DNA of 64,000 nucleotides from Solanum dulcamara (taxonomy: Eukaryota > Streptophyta > Magnoliopsida > Solanales > Solanaceae), in the NCBI RefSeq assembly GCF_947179165.1, contig NC_077239.1:14576001-14640000 (forward strand). The letters run 5' to 3'. The notes below the pieces were generated by a model. The model had not been told where the DNA came from and searched no databases. It saw only the letters and a list, made by a program, of their open reading frames with translations. This document shows, one piece after another, positions 45,909 to 58,423 of the stretch (position 1 is its first letter; each line of letters starts with the position of its first letter). The translations under genes were made by a program, and so were the position numbers.

Positions 45909-47578
45909 TCTATCTCCCCCTTTTGGCGAATGTCGTCACCTTTTGCTTATGGACATCATCTTTCAACTAAATGAGAATGGGATCTTGATCTTTCTTTTCT
46001 TTCACCTCGGCAACTAGAGATGATTCAGCCCCATTCTGAACAGTAGCACGCCCTTCACTAGATTTAAAGAGTTGCACTCCCAAACGTACAAGTCTATGCA
46101 CCTCTTTAGCTAACTCTTTCTTTCCCTCCTCCATATGGGCAGTGCTCCTCATAGATAACCTGCTAAGAGCATCAGAAACCATATTAGCTTTACCTGGGTG
46201 GTAAAGAATACTCATATCATAATTTTTGAGCAACTCAAGCCATCTCCTCTACTTCAGATTCAGCTCCTTCTGACTAAACACATATTGCAGGCTCTTGTGA
46301 TCAGTAAACACATCAACATGCACACCATAGAGATAGTGATACCAAATATTGAGAGCAAAAACTACGGCTGCCAACTCAAGGTCGTAAGTTGGGTAGTTCC
46401 TCTCATGAATCTTAAGCTACCTAGAAGCATACGTAATAACCTTACCCTTCTACATCAATACAAAACCCAACCCAACTCTGGATAAGTCATAATAGATAAA
46501 TAACCTATTGGTTCCCTCAGGTAGGGATAAAACTGAAGCAATAGTCAATCAGGTCTTCAACTCCTGAAAACTTTTCTTACAAGCGTCTGACCATTGGAAC
46601 TAAGACTTCTCCTATATTAGTTTAGTTAATGGAGACAATATAGATGAGAATCCCTCTACGAACCTTCTATAGTAACCAGCCAAATCCAAAAAACTTATTA
46701 TGTTAGTTGGGGATATAGGTCTGGGCCAGTTCTTTACTGCCTCAATCTTCTACGAATCAACTCGTATACCCTTCTCAAATAAAACATGGCCTAAGAAAGC
46801 CACTGAAGCAATAAAATTCACACTTCAAAAACTTATCATACAACTCTCTATCTTTGAGAGTCTGAAGAACAATTCTAAGATAATTGGCATGCTACTTCTC
46901 ATTTATGGAGTAAATCAACATGTCATCGATAAACACAATCACAAACATGTCCAAATATTATTTGAACACTCGATTCATCAATCCCATAAATATTGTATGA
47001 GTGTTAGTCAATCCAAAGGACATAACAAGAAACTCAAAGTAACCATATCGAATCCAAAAAATAGTCTTTGGGATATCATATTCTCTCACTTTCAAATAAT
47101 GATAGCCTCATCTGAAGTTTACTTTTGAGAAACAAGTGGTACACTATCTTGGGAAGAGGATACTTATTCTTAATGGTGACCTTTTTCAACTGATGATAGT
47201 CGATACACATCCTGAGGGAATATCTTTATTCCGCACGAAAAGAATAAGAGCGCCCCAAAGTGAGATACTCAGCCTAATAAATCCTTTGTCTAAGAGATCT
47301 TTCAACTTCTCTTTCAACTCAACGGGAGCCATTCTATATGGAAGAATAGAGATAGGCTGCATATCAGGAAGAAAATCAATCCCAAAGTCGATCTCCCTAT
47401 CAAGAGGGACTCCGGGCAGATCATCACGGAAAGCTTTGGGAAACTCATTAATAATGGGAATAGTCTCAAGGGATGGAGCTTCCATACTATCATCTCTAAC
47501 TCGAACTATATAATAGATACAACCCTTGGAGATTAACTTTCTGTCCCTAAGGTATGATATGAACTTATCCTTAGGCAC
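45909..47578 (-). pseudogene. Reverse transcriptase and RNase H, gypsy
   Basis: RT entry 47186-47578: IINEFPKAFRDDLPGVPLDR, then IDFLPDMQPISILPYRMAP, VELKEKLKDLLDKGFIR. The palm region 46500-47180 has FIDDMLIYS (FIDD as active-site motif, normally Y/F-x-D-D) with many stops around it. RNase H at about 46000-46480: a [11 protein letters not shown] motif, [35 protein letters not shown]. Broken throughout. Confidence 0.85.
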
Positions 47579-47635
47579 TACTGGACTACCCTTCCACTCT
47601 ATGATAGGTTCATTCAGAAATTAAAACTTGACAAC

Positions 47636-47935
47636 TCAAGTTCTACAATCAACTGAGGCATAACAGGCATAAAGCCAGTCCATGCCAAGAATAACATCAA
47701 AATCAACCATGTCTAACTCAACTAAGTTAACCATGGTATCTCTGTAATAGATGGATACAAGACAATCTCTATAAACCCTCTTAGCTAGAATAGACTCACT
47801 AACAGGAGTAGAAACACTGAAAGGCTCAAGAAGATGCTCTGGGAGGATCTCAAACTTATTAGCCACATAAGAGGTTACAAAATACAATATGGCACCCAGA
47901 TCAAGAAAAGTTTAAACATCAAAAGTAAAGACTTG
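47636..47935 (-). pseudogene. Aspartyl protease, gypsy
   Basis: The triad region near 47890-47910 reads LDLGAILYFV, with DLG where D-S/T-G-A is expected. The flap/hinge block has LVELDMVDFDVILGMDWLY. The open stretch is 47636-47887. Non-functional. Confidence 0.8.
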
Positions 47936-48139
47936 GAGCATACCAATAACAATGTTTGGTGAGTTCTCCTAATCCTAACGACTAGCCATAACATACAAAT
48001 AGTTTGAACCTCTTCATGTACTTGAAGTAGTACCTCTCTGATTACCTCGAACAGGGGGTGTTGCAATAAAGGATTGGGATTTGTCACCTCATATTAGAAA
48101 CTCCCTCTAAAAATAGTCTATCTTATCACATTTATAGTA

Positions 48140-49190
48140 CCTATTGATGCCATTTCTTCACTCTCCCGAATAGAGTTTACCACACTTGCTACAAGGTGAC
48201 TTTCTTTTCAAACCTTGAGTCACACTCCCATGGGATTGAGAACCCTGAGCTCTGAAATTCTGGTGGTTATGCAATGGTTGATAATACCTGTGGCTGGGGG
48301 CAGGTGCACTTGCTGTCGATGGAGCATAGTTAGAAGACCTCTTTTGAAAGAATGACTTATTGCCCTTACCTTGTTTATGCTCATTCTCATGCCCAACTAA
48401 CTTGGCTTTCTTGCTCAAGTGCTCTTCTCTGTCTTTCTTCTTATCATCCTCAACCAACTGAGCATACACCATAAGCCTAGAAATATTTATGTTTAAAATA
48501 AATAGTAATGCCTTACACTCCTTCTTCACATGCTTTCCCAAACCAGAGATGAGCTTCCTCACCTTAGACCTCATATCTAGGACCATCTCCAGACAATATC
48601 TAGACAGCTGGATGAACTTAAGACTATACTCTTTTACCGTCATCCCCTCTTGCTTTAGGTTTACAAACTCTTCAACTTTAGCTTCCCTCAATTCTGTAGG
48701 AAAGAAGTGATCAAGGAAGGCACCCTTAAAACTCATCCCAAATAGCAAGCTCCGTATCCTCGCCTCTACCTTCCTCCACTGGTTGTACCACACGTTGGCC
48801 ACATCCTTGAGCTGATAGGAAAACAACTCAACTCCCTCAAATTCAGTAGCATGCATTGTTTCAGTATCTTCCATATCTCATTAATGAAGTTCTGGGGGTC
48901 CTCCTCAATCTTAGATCATGTAAAGATCAGGGGGTTCATCCTCAAGAAATATCTAATCCTTATAGAAGAGAGCTAAAGCTAAGAGCTGGTGAACTCTAGT
49001 TACCCCTCTGGGCAGCTACCAACTGAGTGAGCATGGCAATAGCTTCTCTGAAATCTTCCTTTAAAGTAGGAGTGGGCTGAGTAGTAGGTATATTAGGCAC
49101 CTCAGTATACCGGGCAGGTCGATCCCCAGTTCTTACCACAAAGGGTGAGGGCATTCCTCTTGATGGCGGTACATTTAGGAGTCATGATCT
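48140..49190 (-). pseudogene. gag of the gypsy element
   Basis: The N-terminal start near 49184 (MTPKCTAIKR) is followed by frameshifted sequence containing RIRYFLRMNPLIFT, then the open block 48158-48874: FSYQLKDVANVWYNQWR, LDHFFPTELREAKVEEFVNL, GMTVKEYSLKFIQLSRYC. This is the retrotransposon gag domain. The C-terminal part has a Ser/Pro-rich linker and CSKCGKLYSGEC, a CCHC-like knuckle lacking a clear His. Several stops lie upstream of 48874. Confidence 0.8.
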
Positions 49191-49339
49191 ACAATGTGTA
49201 ACGCATGAATTAGAAAGGAACTTTTATAGAGTTAAACTCTATAGAACGAACTCAGAGTATGAAATAAGTGAGACAATTCCTAATGTCCTCTAGCCTCCTA
49301 ATTATAAGTGTGGTGCATGACACACCCATAAGACAGAGT

Positions 49340-49378
49340 CTACTAAAAACGGCTTCATAAATGCCTTGATATCAAGTT
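49340..49378 (-). other. Primer binding site region, gypsy
   Basis: The minus strand directly after LTR end GTGACA reads AACTTGATATCAAGGCATTT. TTGATATCAAGGC is a decayed TGGTATCAGAGC-type site. Identification is from position. Confidence 0.5.
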
Positions 49379-50764
49379 TGTCACGCCCCGAGAAGGTACC
49401 CTAGGCGTGGATGGTACTCAGAGACATTGCTGGCCCCAAGTGAACCACTTGATTTGATCACTCATCCAATCACATCATAGAAGAATTAAAATAACTCAAA
49501 TAATGACATTCACATGGGCTAACACATCAATATCTCAATAAATGGTGGTTTTAAAAGTCAAGTCAATCTTGTAATTAATAGTTTAAAATAATCAAAGCAC
49601 ACAATAACTCATACTCATAAAATTAATACTAAAGGTAATTTAAAAAGACTCTGAAAGTACCATTCTAACACAACCTTGGCTCTGTCTATGAAGACTCTAT
49701 CGACTGTCAAGAAGGTGCCAAAGGTGCCGAGACAAACCCATGGCTACCTCAAAAAGAAATTCTCATAAATAATAAATGAAATAAATATGATCCCTCCGAA
49801 ATCAAAGAGGTCTCACTATCAGGAAGGAAATAGATCTTCAACAGAGTGCATGTTGATGATCCCTAACACCTGCAACTACATCATAAAATGATGCAGGCCA
49901 AATAGTGTAAGTACATGGAATGTATGAGTATGTAAAATAGCTAAAGGAAATACGATCAACAATACTCAGCATCAAATGACCCGACTCAAAAGATTCAACT
50001 AAGGAACTCGACTCAAAGGTAACTCCAATCAATTCAAAACAATATGCAAGTTATAATAAATAATACTTGAAAGTAGACTTAATGATATGAAACTCAACTA
50101 GATCAAAACCATTCATTTTAGAAATTTCTCTAACAGACAATCATCACATATGAGCTAGTAATGATACAATATTTTGCACTGGAGTTGCCGCAGTTGTCCA
50201 ATACCTTGCCAAGATAAGGGACGATCAACCTCAATAGATCCACAATCAATCAAAGTCCATCATTTTGGAACTTGAGAGGCATAGCCTCTATCCTATGCTG
50301 ACAATGTAGTTTATGGAGTTTGAGTTGTTATCTATTCTTACCCAAATCAGTGCTCAATACCACTCCCATAGGACTCAATATGCTCATATACTCAATTAAT
50401 TCATTCAAATCAACTCATGTAGTCTCATTGGACACTCGTCAACTCAACTCATCTCAATCATCAAACTTTTTTGTTTAAAACATACTTTTGATTCATTCAC
50501 AACTCCTCAAGATTCTATCTCAAATTAGTCATTTAACTCAGCACTCATCTCATTTAGTATCAATGCTCCTTCTCTTTCAAACCTCATTCAAATATGTGTG
50601 GACTCAATTTAAAATCATAATTCATTAAAATGCATGAAAATCATTCTCATCAACTCGAAATAAATCCATATTAGTGCAACAATCATCAACTCAACTGGGG
50701 TTCAAGGAAATGGAATCATGAACAGTAATTCAAGAACTCAAATCATGGGAATCATCATAGTATA

Positions 50765-50807
<43 letters not shown>

Positions 50808-51728
50808 AATTCAATATGGAATTTTCTAAACAACTCAAGAACTCAATCAAACGGGATCAAAACTAAACTCAAACTCAATCTAGACTGAATGAAGATGTAA
50901 GGCGCGTGGACGAACGCAGTCCAATGTTTTGATTAGACTTACATACCTTATACATTCCTAATTCTTGAGAAAGGTGAGATCTTTGGAGGAAGAGATGGCA
51001 AGAATCTGTTTCTTGAACCTTAGAGGTGGATTTTCTTGAAAACCTATAAATTCCATGGGTAAAAGATATTAATTAGTGTTAAGATAAAGAAATTATGGAA
51101 TTCCATGGTCAAATCTTACCTTGGATGATGGATGAACCTTGGAGGGAGTTAGTTTCTTGAGAACTTCTCTTTTTAGGGTAAATATTTGAAATAGGAAGAT
51201 GAATTAAGTCTTTTGGGGGTTATTAAAAAGATTCAGGCCCGTGCTGGTGCGCGGAAAACATTTTGGGCGCTAGTCCAATGCGTGGAGAGGGTAGTAGCCA
51301 CTGCCTCGTTGCGCTAGGGAGTGGAAAATGCCTCAGGCGTGCGGCCGGTGCGCGGCAAGACAGTACCCATTAAAATGGACATAACTTTTTAATCCAAACT
51401 TCAATTGATGCAAATTAGTGGCGTTGGAAAGAAGACTCATAGACCTTTAATTTGATAGGTAATGGTCCACCTAACTCTTTGTATGCTGAGAGATATGATC
51501 GTTTGAAGTTGACCCTTATATGAACTCATGCAAAAACTTAGTTGATAGGAATGCTTTGAACTTACTTGGTGTTTGAGGTTCCTTATGACCCTAAACCACA
51601 TCTAATACACTTCAATTACCTAGGAAAGGATCTTAACATCTATGCTCAACTTAGAAGGCATCGAGTTTGGGCCTATGTTCACACGGAGGATTATCCGGAT
51701 CTATGCTTAGAAGTTGCGGAGCTTTACA
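49379..51728 (-). repeat. 5' LTR of the Del/Tekay-like gypsy
   Basis: TGTCACGCCCCGAGAAGG...GCTTTACA. Contains (TA)n at 50771-50804, longer than in the other LTR. Confidence 0.85.
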
Positions 51729-51733
51729 ATATC
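51729..51733. repeat. Target-site duplication ATATC, right copy
   Basis: Follows LTR end TTACA and matches 42123-42127. Confidence 0.85.
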
Positions 51734-54726
51734 AAAAGTCAAAACTATGTTGGTATTGATATATAAAACAAACTCTAAACAATTTAGTAAAGGAAAAATG
51801 AACTACAAACATAATAATAGTATAACACAGCTACTTTCAACAAATTAATAACAAAAAAAGGATTATAGTAAAGAAAAAGATGACAATCTGAAGTTGCGAT
51901 AAAAGAAAACTAAAAGTCATCTATCATGAGATTTTACATTATATATAATACATATGAATTGATATACTTACCTCAAATTTAACTTTATCCAACTTGGCTT
52001 ACGTAAATAATAGTCACATAAAAAATACTAATGAAGAATAGCTTTTTAAAAATAATTAAAAAAATAAAAATAATAAAATACATTTAAAAATTATTATTTA
52101 AAAATAATCTTCAAAATTTATTGAATATATATTGAAGTTTGTAGAAAATATGTAAAACCAATTATTAAAAAGAAAGAAAACTACCTACGTTTTTTTTTTT
52201 ACAAATAGCAATAAAGTTAAGAATTTTATGCAAAGATACTTCACTATAGACAACTAGTATGGGATTATATCCCAACATGTATCTTTGCTATTTTCCTTCC
52301 ATTCCAGCTTAACAATAAAAGGAAAAAAGTAAATCAACACACATTTTTTCTTAAATACTCATTTTTTGTCCAATAACATTTAACTTAAGAATATAAAAAA
52401 ATATATAAATGTTGATGAGACAAAACCTTAGTACTTTAATAATATATTTTCCTTATACTATATATTTTAGAACTATTTAATTTTTAAAATATATTTTCTT
52501 TTTACGAAATATTTTATGATTGTTTAATTATTAGTTATCCTAATATCTCTTATCATATATTTTATAATTTCTTAACTATTAATTATCTAATACCTTATAT
52601 ATATATATATATATCTCTACGATATGTTTTAGATTACTTTATTTTTAAAATATATGTGTGTAACTTATATCAATAGTATAATTTTTTTAAAAAAATCATA
52701 CAAAAATTGTTAAACAATGTGTATATGTATTTGAATATCACATTCCTATATTATATCGGAAATAACTTTTTCTTTTTATTTAAACATGAAAAAATCCATG
52801 AAAGTATTACTTTTATTTATTGAATAAGTAGAGAAGTGCAGGAATATTTAATAGATAGCATCATTGAATAAAATATGAAGTATGCACTTAATATTAACAT
52901 TTTTTTTTCTTTTTGCATGCATGATCAACTGGTGTCATCTTTAGATCTATCTTTTCGTTGCACGTCCTACACAACCAATTATTTTTTTCATGTTGGTATA
53001 ACTTGTGCCGGCTTGTCCTTTATAATGTTGTTGTCTTTGCCCTTTTTGGTGTAGGCATATTTAGATTGAACAAGGCTTTAACAATCAATGTTCTGAAATA
53101 TGCTACGCTAAATGTGTATCAATATTTGGATATGCTAAATGTATAAATAGCAGCTCAAGCATTTTGGTATGCTAAACAGTAGGTGAACCTTCTCGAATGT
53201 ATGAACAGCAAATCAAAACAGCTTATACTTTTTCATTGTCTTTAGGTTAGGTATTTGCACTGTTTTTTTTTTTTCTCTTTCGTGTTGTGTTTGAAGTTGA
53301 GATTGAGATCTGCAGTTGAAAGCTGGTGGAGACTGGCATTTGAGTACTGAGGGTTCTCGCGCATTGTGCCCATCTAAATTGTTTTTGTCTATTATGTTAA
53401 TTGTTTGGTCTGTAACTTCAGGTGCTGGTTTCAGTGGCACATATTAGTTTAAAATATTGATATATTGAAAAGTAAGCAGAATTTAATATAGCATTTGAGT
53501 GTGTAAAATCTTGGAAATAGTTTATGAGCATTTAATTTTCTCAGAAGACAGGACAATAATCTAGTATCATATTTTTACTAGCATCTAGTTATTATCTATC
53601 AATATTTCCATTCTGTTATCTGTAATTTGTACTTTGGATGTTTATTTTAGAGAATTTTCAGCTCTTCATATGTTTTAGATAAAGTTTGATACTTTTCCTT
53701 TTCCTGATCACCCTCAATGTTCCTTTCCATTTCTTTCACTGGTACATGATCCTGGCTGCTGCAGATTGTTCGTTCTTTGTTTTTTCCTTTTCCTGATCCT
53801 GTTAATAAAGGTTAACTACGCTCAGAAAGGGAACCAGAAACTTATTAGGATGGTCAAACGGCAGGTTTATAGATGTTTAATCATTTAACTTGAGAGTCTC
53901 TATTTTTCCTTTATTTTCAATCTAAGAATATGATGCAGAAAAGATAATATTTTCATCTTCGTACATCAAAATAGAACAGTTATGATTCATTTGTGTTTAC
54001 ATAGTATCTTCCAATTTTTTCTTTTGACTTGGCTGGCCTTAGTGTGCTTGGCAGAATCTGTCGTTTGTCTTGTCTTTGATATTAAAGTGCTACTTAAAAT
54101 TCTCCAAGTTATATAAACTGCAGACACTGCTTCTTTCCATTAGAGCACTTTTGTCCTTTATTTAGAACCGTCTTCTCTGTTCAATCTATTATCCCCTGAC
54201 AGGGGAATTGTATTAGAGCATAAGTCCTTTAGGTGTTTAATTCATTCTTGGAAAACTACATCTTTTGATGTTCAAGAACATGTCCTCAAATTGATCATCA
54301 GCCAGGCAATCAACTAGGTTCGACGTTTTCTTAGGCAGTGTACATGAATTTCCAGTCCTGTATTTAGACATTTTTTTCATCTCACCTACCATCGGTATTT
54401 GGCCTCCAATATGGGGAACAATTTAATACTGTGCGCCTTATTTGATGTTCTGAAGAAACAAGCATTGTTTCTTTTTGGCTGTTGCATTGTACTAATAACC
54501 TAAACTGAGCACTGGAGTCTGGACTCACATGATTAAGATTTGGTGTTACTCTTCAAGTTAGTTGTGGTTCTTTTCTCCTCATTAGCATATGCACATAATG
54601 AGATGAGTTATTAAATTGTTAGCATCTGTTGCAGGTGCCACTGTTCTGTTTACTCTTGGGGCTCATCTAGTCTGACATTCGTTGAATTAAGTGTTAAATG
54701 ATTTAATAGTTTTATTGGGAATAGAA
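51734..54726. other. AT-rich flank; possible 5' region of the galactosyltransferase relic
   Basis: No domain-bearing frame. 51734-52250 may be the rest of a Helitron. A splice-acceptor-like TCTGTTGCAG at about 54625-54634, 90 bases before the ATG at 54727, is compatible with a 5'-UTR intron of the gene relic. Short frames (52958-53146, 53213-53440) have no recognisable motif. Confidence 0.4.
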
Positions 54727-56746
54727 ATGAAGAAATGGTACAGTGGTGTTTTAACTATATCCCTGTTGATGTTTTTGGTCCTGGGATACTGTGTGATGAG
54801 GAAACTTGTCAAGGAAAGCTATGTTACAAGTTCTCTCTACTTCAATATGACAAATCCTCTTGAATAGATAAATTCTATGGCTCCACATGCAGCTCATCAT
54901 CCAGAAAAAATTACTCGAGTAATATCTGCTGAAATTGTTGTCTCTGATCTCTTTATCAAGAGGAACCTGTCAGCTCAGGAGGTATCAATTGAAAAGGTTT
55001 ACTCATGATCTAGTCTTACCTAATGGTATAGAGGCAGTTAAGGAAGCCACTATTGCATGGAACAACCTCATGAGTGCAGTAGAGAGGGACAAACTCAATA
55101 CAAATGATAGTTCAATTACGGCAAGGAAACAGAACCGATGTCGTCATTTTCTTAGCAAAACCAATGCTACAGAACTTGATGCTAGTGGCTTTAAGTTGCG
55201 GCTTCCTTGTGGTCTGACTCAGGGTTCTTCCATCACAATAATTGCCATTCCAAATGGTCTTCTTGGGAACTTTTGGATATATTTGATTGGTGAACCACTA
55301 TCAGGTGAACCAGACACTCCTGTTATTCTGCACTACTCCATGGTGATAAAATAACTGAGGATCCTGTAATCGTACAAAACACCTGATCTATTGCACATGA
55401 CTGGGGTGAAGAGGAGCGCTGTCCATAACCATCAGATGAAAAGAGTAAGAAAGGTAATAGTTTTTTTCCCTCTTCACATAAGGGAGTTCATTCCTTGAAG
55501 TACAAGTTCAAGCTTTGTAGCTCATTTTCCTGCATTTCTTTTCAACCGGCTTTTTAGAAACGATGCTGCATCCTCCTATGTGCTGGATTAACTGCAAATC
55601 GAATGTTGGACATGCCATTTTTGGAAATAAAATTATTATTCTTGAAGATGATGTCACCTGTTGAGGTCTAGATCCTACAAATGTATGGGAATTTAATTTG
55701 TGAGTTGATATTATATTACACATTCTGAAGATGGTCTGTTCTCTTTAAATGCTTATTTTTCTTGGAAAATTTTGCTATTTAAAATATATAGGATTTCCTA
55801 TTTTCATTCCTTATCCATAAAAAAGGATTCCTAATTTCGTTTTTTTATTGGTCTCCTTGCCTATTATGCTCTTTCATTGTCTCTTTCCTGTTGATATTGA
55901 TAACAAAATTGTCTCCCTTTTGTTAACCAACTTAGTGTTTTATCTTTCCATTGCTGCAAAGTTTTTCTCCAACTTGTTTAAAGCTGATTGGTCTTATACC
56001 TTGGATTGAAACAACTTCTAAAATTGCATTATCTCCTTTGCTCCTCCATTTTCTCTGCCGCTTGTCTTGATGAGATTTCCCTTTTCTCTATTTGCTTCTT
56101 TTTATTATCTTTTTCAGCTTCAGTGATGTCCTCACTTGTTCACCCTGTGCTCATTGTATTATTTCTAACATTGTTCACCTTTTCATCAGTGGATGAATTG
56201 GATCAATGCAATGAGATGGTGGGCAATGTCATGTCTACTCGGCTTGCCATTGCAACAAATAAATCTAGCATGGTTCAGGATGGGGCTAAATCAAGAAAAT
56301 ATTTTCCTTTCAAGCAAGGATATCTCTCGATTGACACTCTGAGAATAGGATCTGAAGGAATTCAGATGACAGTTGATGGAAGACACGTAACATCTTTTGC
56401 TTTCCGTGAAGTAATCTTTTCCTCCTATGTTTCCTTTTCTCCTCTTTGTTTCCTCGGAATTTTAGTATGGATATTTCTGCATCATCACAATGGTTATCTG
56501 TTTTACTGGAATCTTCTTTATTTTGGATGTATGTCTTATCAGACTTTGGAACCATGGCTCATAAAATTAATTTCTGTTGTCGCAAGTGGTTTGCCAACAT
56601 CAGAGGATTCAGAGCATATAAACGACTTGGAAGTCTTAAAATCAGCTCCTCTTCCTCCACGAAAAAGACTAGATCTCTTTATTGGTGTATTTTCTACCGC
56701 AAATAATTTTGAACATAGAATGGCTGTCACTCATTACAATTCGTAG
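54727..56746 (+). pseudogene. Galectin-domain beta-1,3-galactosyltransferase pseudogene (GALT-like), 3' part missing
   Basis: Golgi type-II enzymes of this family transfer galactose to hydroxyproline in arabinogalactan proteins. Visible: signal anchor from Met 54727 (MKKWYSGVLTISLLMFLVLG), then SLYFNMTNPLE and a premature TAG (54865-54867). Exon 1 continues with DLVLPNGIEAVKEATIAWNN and the galectin-like ELDASGFKLRLPCGLTQGSS, ending in an AAG-GTAATA donor (55453/55454). Exon 2, 56190-56410: DELDQCNEMVGNVMSTR, KSRKYFPFKQGYLS, VDGRHVTSFAFRE. Exon 3, 56543-56746: TLEPWLIKLISVVASGLPTS, LPPRKRLDLFIGVFSTANNF, stop. Small deletions near 54980, 55350 and 56560 shift frames. The catalytic glycosyltransferase-31 domain after NNF is absent. 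Confidence 0.85.
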
Positions 56747-57202
56747 CTACACTTTGATTTGCCATGCATTTGTATTTTTTGCGGGTTTCGGAGAAAAAAA
56801 TACAAATACAAACTGATTTGTATCAAAATAAACATATATTAGGAGAAGAGATGCGAGCGAGATCGAGAGAGGGAGGAGGGAGGCGAGAGGATGAATACAT
56901 GCTGTATTCGTTGTATTTCGAATACAATTGATACATGATACAAATTAATAAATACGGAATACAATGCAAAATAAATACATTATATAAATACAAAAACAAT
57001 TATATACATTAAATAAATACAAAAACAATTCAAAATAAATACAAAATACAGTTTATAACAAAATATATTAAATAAATATAAAATACAAAAATAGTTAAAT
57101 AGTTGTATCAAGAAGGATAGAGAAAGGGGAGAGAGAGAGGGGAGAGAAATTTGGTACAAAATCCTATATATAGCTATAAATTATAATGTTTTAAATTGTA
57201 GT
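56747..57202. repeat. ATACAA-rich repeat region
   Basis: Many TACAAATACAAA/AATACAATT units and a GAGAGAG tract at 56865-56900 and 57120-57150, with TTGTATTCGTTGTATTTCGAATACAA (a palindrome, about 56920-56935). Resembles a non-autonomous DNA-transposon remnant; family not identified. Confidence 0.5.
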
Positions 57203-57774
57203 GGTTTGTCGTAAATACATATCATATGTTTGCTTTGTTGTGTAATTTTCCCTTTTTTTTTTCTATTTGTATGACTATAAGACTTTTGAAATATGTGAAC
57301 TAAAACATACAATATAATATTTGTTTGATTATACAAATATGTCATTAAGAAAAAAGGAGAAAGTTAAATTAAATTATTTTCAAATTTAGATATTGGTTTG
57401 TCGTAAATACATATCATATGTTTGCTTTGTTGTGTAATTTTCCCTTTTTTTTCTATTTGTATGACTATAAGACTTTTGAAATATGTGAACTAAAACATAC
57501 AATATAATATTTGTTTGATTATACAAATATGTCATTAAGAAAAAAGGAGAAAGTTAAATTAAATTATTTTCAAATTTAGATATTGGTTTGTCGTAAATAC
57601 ATATCATATGTTTGCTTTGTTGTGTAATTTTCCCTTTTTTTTTCTATTTGTATGACTATAAGATTTTTGAAATATGTGATCTAAAACATACAATATAATA
57701 TTTATTTGATTATACAAATATGTCATTAAGAAAAAAGGAGAAAGTTAAATTAAATTATTTTCAAATTTAGATAA
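57203..57774. repeat. 190-bp tandem repeat, three copies
   Basis: Unit starts GGTTTGTCGTAAATACATAT at 57203, 57395 and 57585 and ends TTTTCAAATTTAGATA. Copies 1 and 2 are almost identical; copy 3 has a few substitutions (AGATTTTTGA, GTGATCTAAA). No ORF. Confidence 0.9.
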
Positions 57775-58061
57775 TCGTCATTCTATCTTGAATGGACGAA
57801 AAAGGAAATATTACCACATAAATGTAGTAGGAAATTTTACCACATATAAATTGCTATGAGCCTATGACACCATCTTTTGTAGATTATAGACAAGGTTCCA
57901 TGTCCCTCTAATGAAAGTAAATTTTTGCTTATATATATTACATGGTAGGGGTCGACCTCTCCCCCTCCCATTGGTTCACAATCTAATGATGATGAAGATG
58001 TTGATTTACCACAAGTTTTTATTTTATTCGAATTTGAAATCGACAATATAAGCAAACTTAC
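57775..58061 (-). other. Intron-like sequence after the aldo-keto reductase exon
   Basis: Begins on the minus strand with the donor GTAAGT (58061-58056). No second exon is recognised between it and the tandem repeats. A 72-codon frame (57837-58055) has no homology that I recognise. Confidence 0.5.
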
Positions 58062-58376
58062 ATGAGAGATCTTTTGAGGATAGGAAGAACAAAATCATGG
58101 GTGTGTTTCGATGCACCATAACTTTGATGTAATGAAAACATCTTCACGACTCTTAATGAGTCTCCGTTGTAACGCTTTAGCCACGGCTCGACCAAGTGCT
58201 TCCTTGGAGCCGTAGGCAGCAGCGGTGTCAAAACGTCGTTAACTGGCTTCAATAGCATCAATAAAAATGGAGACTGATTGGTCAATTGGTGGTAATGTTG
58301 GTGCTATTGGTGCTACTCCCATACCTATTAGAGGCATATCATGACCAGATTTCAACATAACTCGTGGGACTAACAT
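58062..58376 (-). pseudogene. Aldo-keto reductase first exon, broken
   Basis: NADPH-dependent oxidoreductase of the plant AKR4 group (deoxymugineic acid synthase/codeinone reductase-like). Met at 58376: MLVPRVMLKSGHDMPLIGMG, then a TAA (58239-58241) in [21 protein letters not shown], where the catalytic Asp and Tyr of FDTAAAYG remain, then the [13 protein letters not shown] block holding the catalytic Lys. A one-base loss near 58100 shifts the frame before VLPILKRS. The exon ends at 58062 with an intact GTAAGT donor. Later exons are not found in the window. Confidence 0.8.
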
Positions 58377-58418
58377 AGCCATATAACTAAGTACGTACTT
58401 AACTGGAACGATACCGAG

Positions 58419-58423
58419 AAGAT
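58419..58423. repeat. Target-site duplication AAGAT, left copy
   Basis: AAGAT immediately before the left LTR and again at 63637-63641 immediately after the right LTR. Confidence 0.9.

Larger units (their letters stand above)
42128..51728 (-). mobile_element. Del/Tekay-like Ty3/gypsy retrotransposon, old
   Basis: 9601 bp: LTRs 42128-44441 (2314 bp) and 49379-51728 (2350 bp), ATATC target duplication, internal minus-strand gag, protease, RT, RNase H, integrase and a chromodomain-like tail. The LTRs differ by many substitutions and small indels (visibly over 10% at their starts), so the insertion is old, and every reading frame is broken. Lineage call rests on LTR size, order and the integrase tail. 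Confidence 0.85.

Noticed and set aside
42128..51728. 2.3-kb direct repeats read as a segmental duplication
   Set aside because: Flanking ATATC duplication, TG/CA-type ends and gypsy genes between them show they are LTRs.
52249..52285. GGGATATAATCCC hairpin beside ACTAG as a second Helitron 3' end
   Set aside because: Hairpin-to-CTAG spacing is too short (two bases) and the following base context does not fit; kept only as the neighbourhood of a possible 5' TC end.
56310..56730. Antisense frames opposite the galactosyltransferase exons
   Set aside because: Shadows of the real exons on the plus strand; no similarity of their own.
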